From assembly GCF_000526775.1 (NCBI RefSeq), contig NZ_JAGS01000006.1, positions 1-18,563 of the forward strand: a DNA stretch of 18,563 nt, written 5' to 3'. Numbering within the stretch: position 1 is the stretch's first letter; each line of letters starts with the position of its first letter. The notes beneath the pieces were generated by a model. It was not told where the DNA came from. It ran no database searches and worked only from the letters and a program-made list of their open reading frames with translations. Positions 17,359 to 18,563 of the stretch are shown here, piece by piece. The DNA is from Ruminococcus albus AD2013 (lineage in GTDB: Bacteria; Bacillota; Clostridia; Oscillospirales; Ruminococcaceae). The translations under genes were made by a program, and so were the position numbers.

Positions 17359-17415
17359 AATTTTACACCGCCTTAAAGTTTACGGACATAAACGCCCGTA
17401 CCCACAGGCTTTTCC

Positions 17416-18505
17416 TTAGAATTTGACGGGGTTGGCGGAGAGATACTTCTTCACCATGAGTGCGATCTTGAAAATGATCGCGTGGTCAAACTCTCTCAGG
17501 TCGAGCCCGGTGAGTTTTTTGATCTTTTCAAGTCTGTACACAAGAGTATTTCTGTGTACGAACAGTTTTCTCGAAGTCTCGGACACGTTCAGGTTGTTCT
17601 CGAAGAACTTCTGTATAGTGAACAGTGTCTCGTGATCGAGAGAATCTATAGAGCCCTTCTTGAATACTTCCTTCAGGAAAGTCTCGCACAGGGTAGTAGG
17701 CAGATGGTATATCAGCCTAGCGATACCCAGATCATCGTAGGAAACGATATTCTTGTCAGTATCGAACACCTTGCCGACTTCGAGAGATACCTGAGCTTCC
17801 TTGAAAGAACGCGCAAGATCCCTGACGCCCTCGATAACAGTACCGATGCCGACATTTACTCTTGTATAGAATTCCGCTTGACAGAGTATCCGAGATACTT
17901 CTTGCCAGCTTTTCCAGATCCTTTGTCTCAACACCTGCGGCAACTTCCTTTACCAGTACGATGTCGCCTCTCGGTTATATTGAAGACAAAATCCTTGTTC
18001 TTGTCGGGGAAACAGGTTCTGGATAACATCGTATGCAGAAACATCGTTTGAAGAAACGATCCTTATAAGCAGAACAACCTCTCGAGATATCCGAGCTGAA
18101 GTGCAGTTCTCTCGCCTTGACATGAACATCACCGGGCAGAACATTGTCGAGTACAACATTCTTGATGAAGTTGTTTCTGTCGTACTTCTCATCATAATAC
18201 TGCTTGATGCTGGACAGAGTGATAGCCAGTATGCTCGCATACTTTGCAGCCACTTCGTCAGTGCCTTCAACGAATACAGCATAATCGGGCTTCATGTGAG
18301 CGCCGAAAGGCTTGTAGGTGTAGCCGTCACGCACAAAGATATCATGGGAGTCTCCCAGATCGAGCGAAACGAACTCATTAGTTGTACCTACCTGTGCCAG
18401 TTCCGAGCAGGCGATTATGGTCGCAGTCTCGTCAATTACACCGATAACGCAGTCGATAGTGTCTCGCATCTGATGAACAACGCTTTGAAATAATCTGTTT
18501 GACAT
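17416..18505 (-). CDS. CdaR/PucR-family transcriptional regulator, right copy (frameshifted in the middle)
   Basis: The better copy of the regulator. The N-terminal 150 residues (18505 to about 18075) and the C-terminal 170 residues (about 17890 to 17416) read cleanly; the middle is split by indels between 17885 and 18075. The C-terminus carries the PucR-type helix-turn-helix (LFTIQKFFENNLNVSETSRK followed by HRNTLVYRLEKIKKLTGLDL). CdaR-type regulators usually activate genes for use of a small ligand such as a sugar acid or purine; none of those pathways is visible here, so its target could be the cluster it heads or something elsewhere. Confidence 0.85.
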
Positions 18506-18563
18506 AATTTGATCCCCTCTACTTGCAAATTTTATTGTCGTGTTTTGTTTTGCCCTTTTAATA

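Larger units (their letters stand above)
9703..18563 (-). repeat. Right arm of the giant inverted repeat
   Basis: Reverse complement of 520-9441, ending in the loop of the leader hairpin of the regulator gene. Its indels fall at places different from those of the left arm, with clusters around 14930-15320 (first M23 gene, N-terminal part), in ilvB, and in ftsX near 16052-16246 and 16587. In the first M23 C-terminal half, most of the second M23 gene and ftsE it is the better copy. Confidence 0.95.

Noticed and set aside
520..18563. Giant palindrome as a genuine mobile element, linear replicon end or hairpin telomere
   Set aside because: No terminal repeats, telomere resolvase, transposase or replication genes are present; the arms hold ordinary housekeeping genes and differ by frame-breaking indels.

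Overview
The window is dominated by one structure. Bases 520-9441 and bases 9703-18563 are reverse complements of each other, two arms of about 8.9 kb around an unpaired core of about 260 bp. Each gene between the two arms is therefore present twice, once on each strand. The two copies differ mainly by scattered single-base insertions and deletions that break conserved housekeeping genes at different places, and reading one copy against the other restores nearly every frame. The core ends in about 100 bases of C-homopolymer-rich sequence unlike the rest. I read this as a fold-back (palindromic) read or amplification chimera with uncorrected indels, not as a genomic inverted duplication. The real content is about 9.6 kb of unique chromosome.

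Gene order on the plus strand of the left arm: the 3' end of ptsH (HPr) with a terminator; a gap of about 400 bp with a perfect operator-like palindrome and a promoter; a CdaR/PucR-family regulator; ftsE and ftsX overlapping by 11 bp; two consecutive secreted coiled-coil M23 (LytM) peptidases; a strong terminator; a consensus sigma-A-type promoter; ilvB (acetolactate synthase large subunit); and an unrecognised small gene 10 bp downstream that runs into the junction. The right arm repeats all of this except ptsH in reverse.

The organism looks like a low-to-mid-GC Gram-positive of the class Clostridia, most likely Ruminococcus or a relative. The signs are strong AGGAGG ribosome binding sites, AT-rich intergenic DNA, HPr with the regulatory serine, a CdaR-type regulator and FtsEX next to PcsB/EnvC-like hydrolases. 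The genus is an inference from protein style, not proven.

The functional core is a cell-division and cell-wall module. The FtsEX complex is known in other bacteria to activate coiled-coil peptidoglycan hydrolases across the membrane, and here two such hydrolases follow ftsX directly. The second carries an unusual Tyr/Gly/Asp repeat near its N-terminus and a Lys/Glu/Ser tail, and both LytM domains share a Cys/Gly-rich insertion. ilvB begins a separate transcription unit for branched-chain amino acid synthesis. I found no CRISPR array, tRNA, rRNA, transposase, phage gene or defence system.
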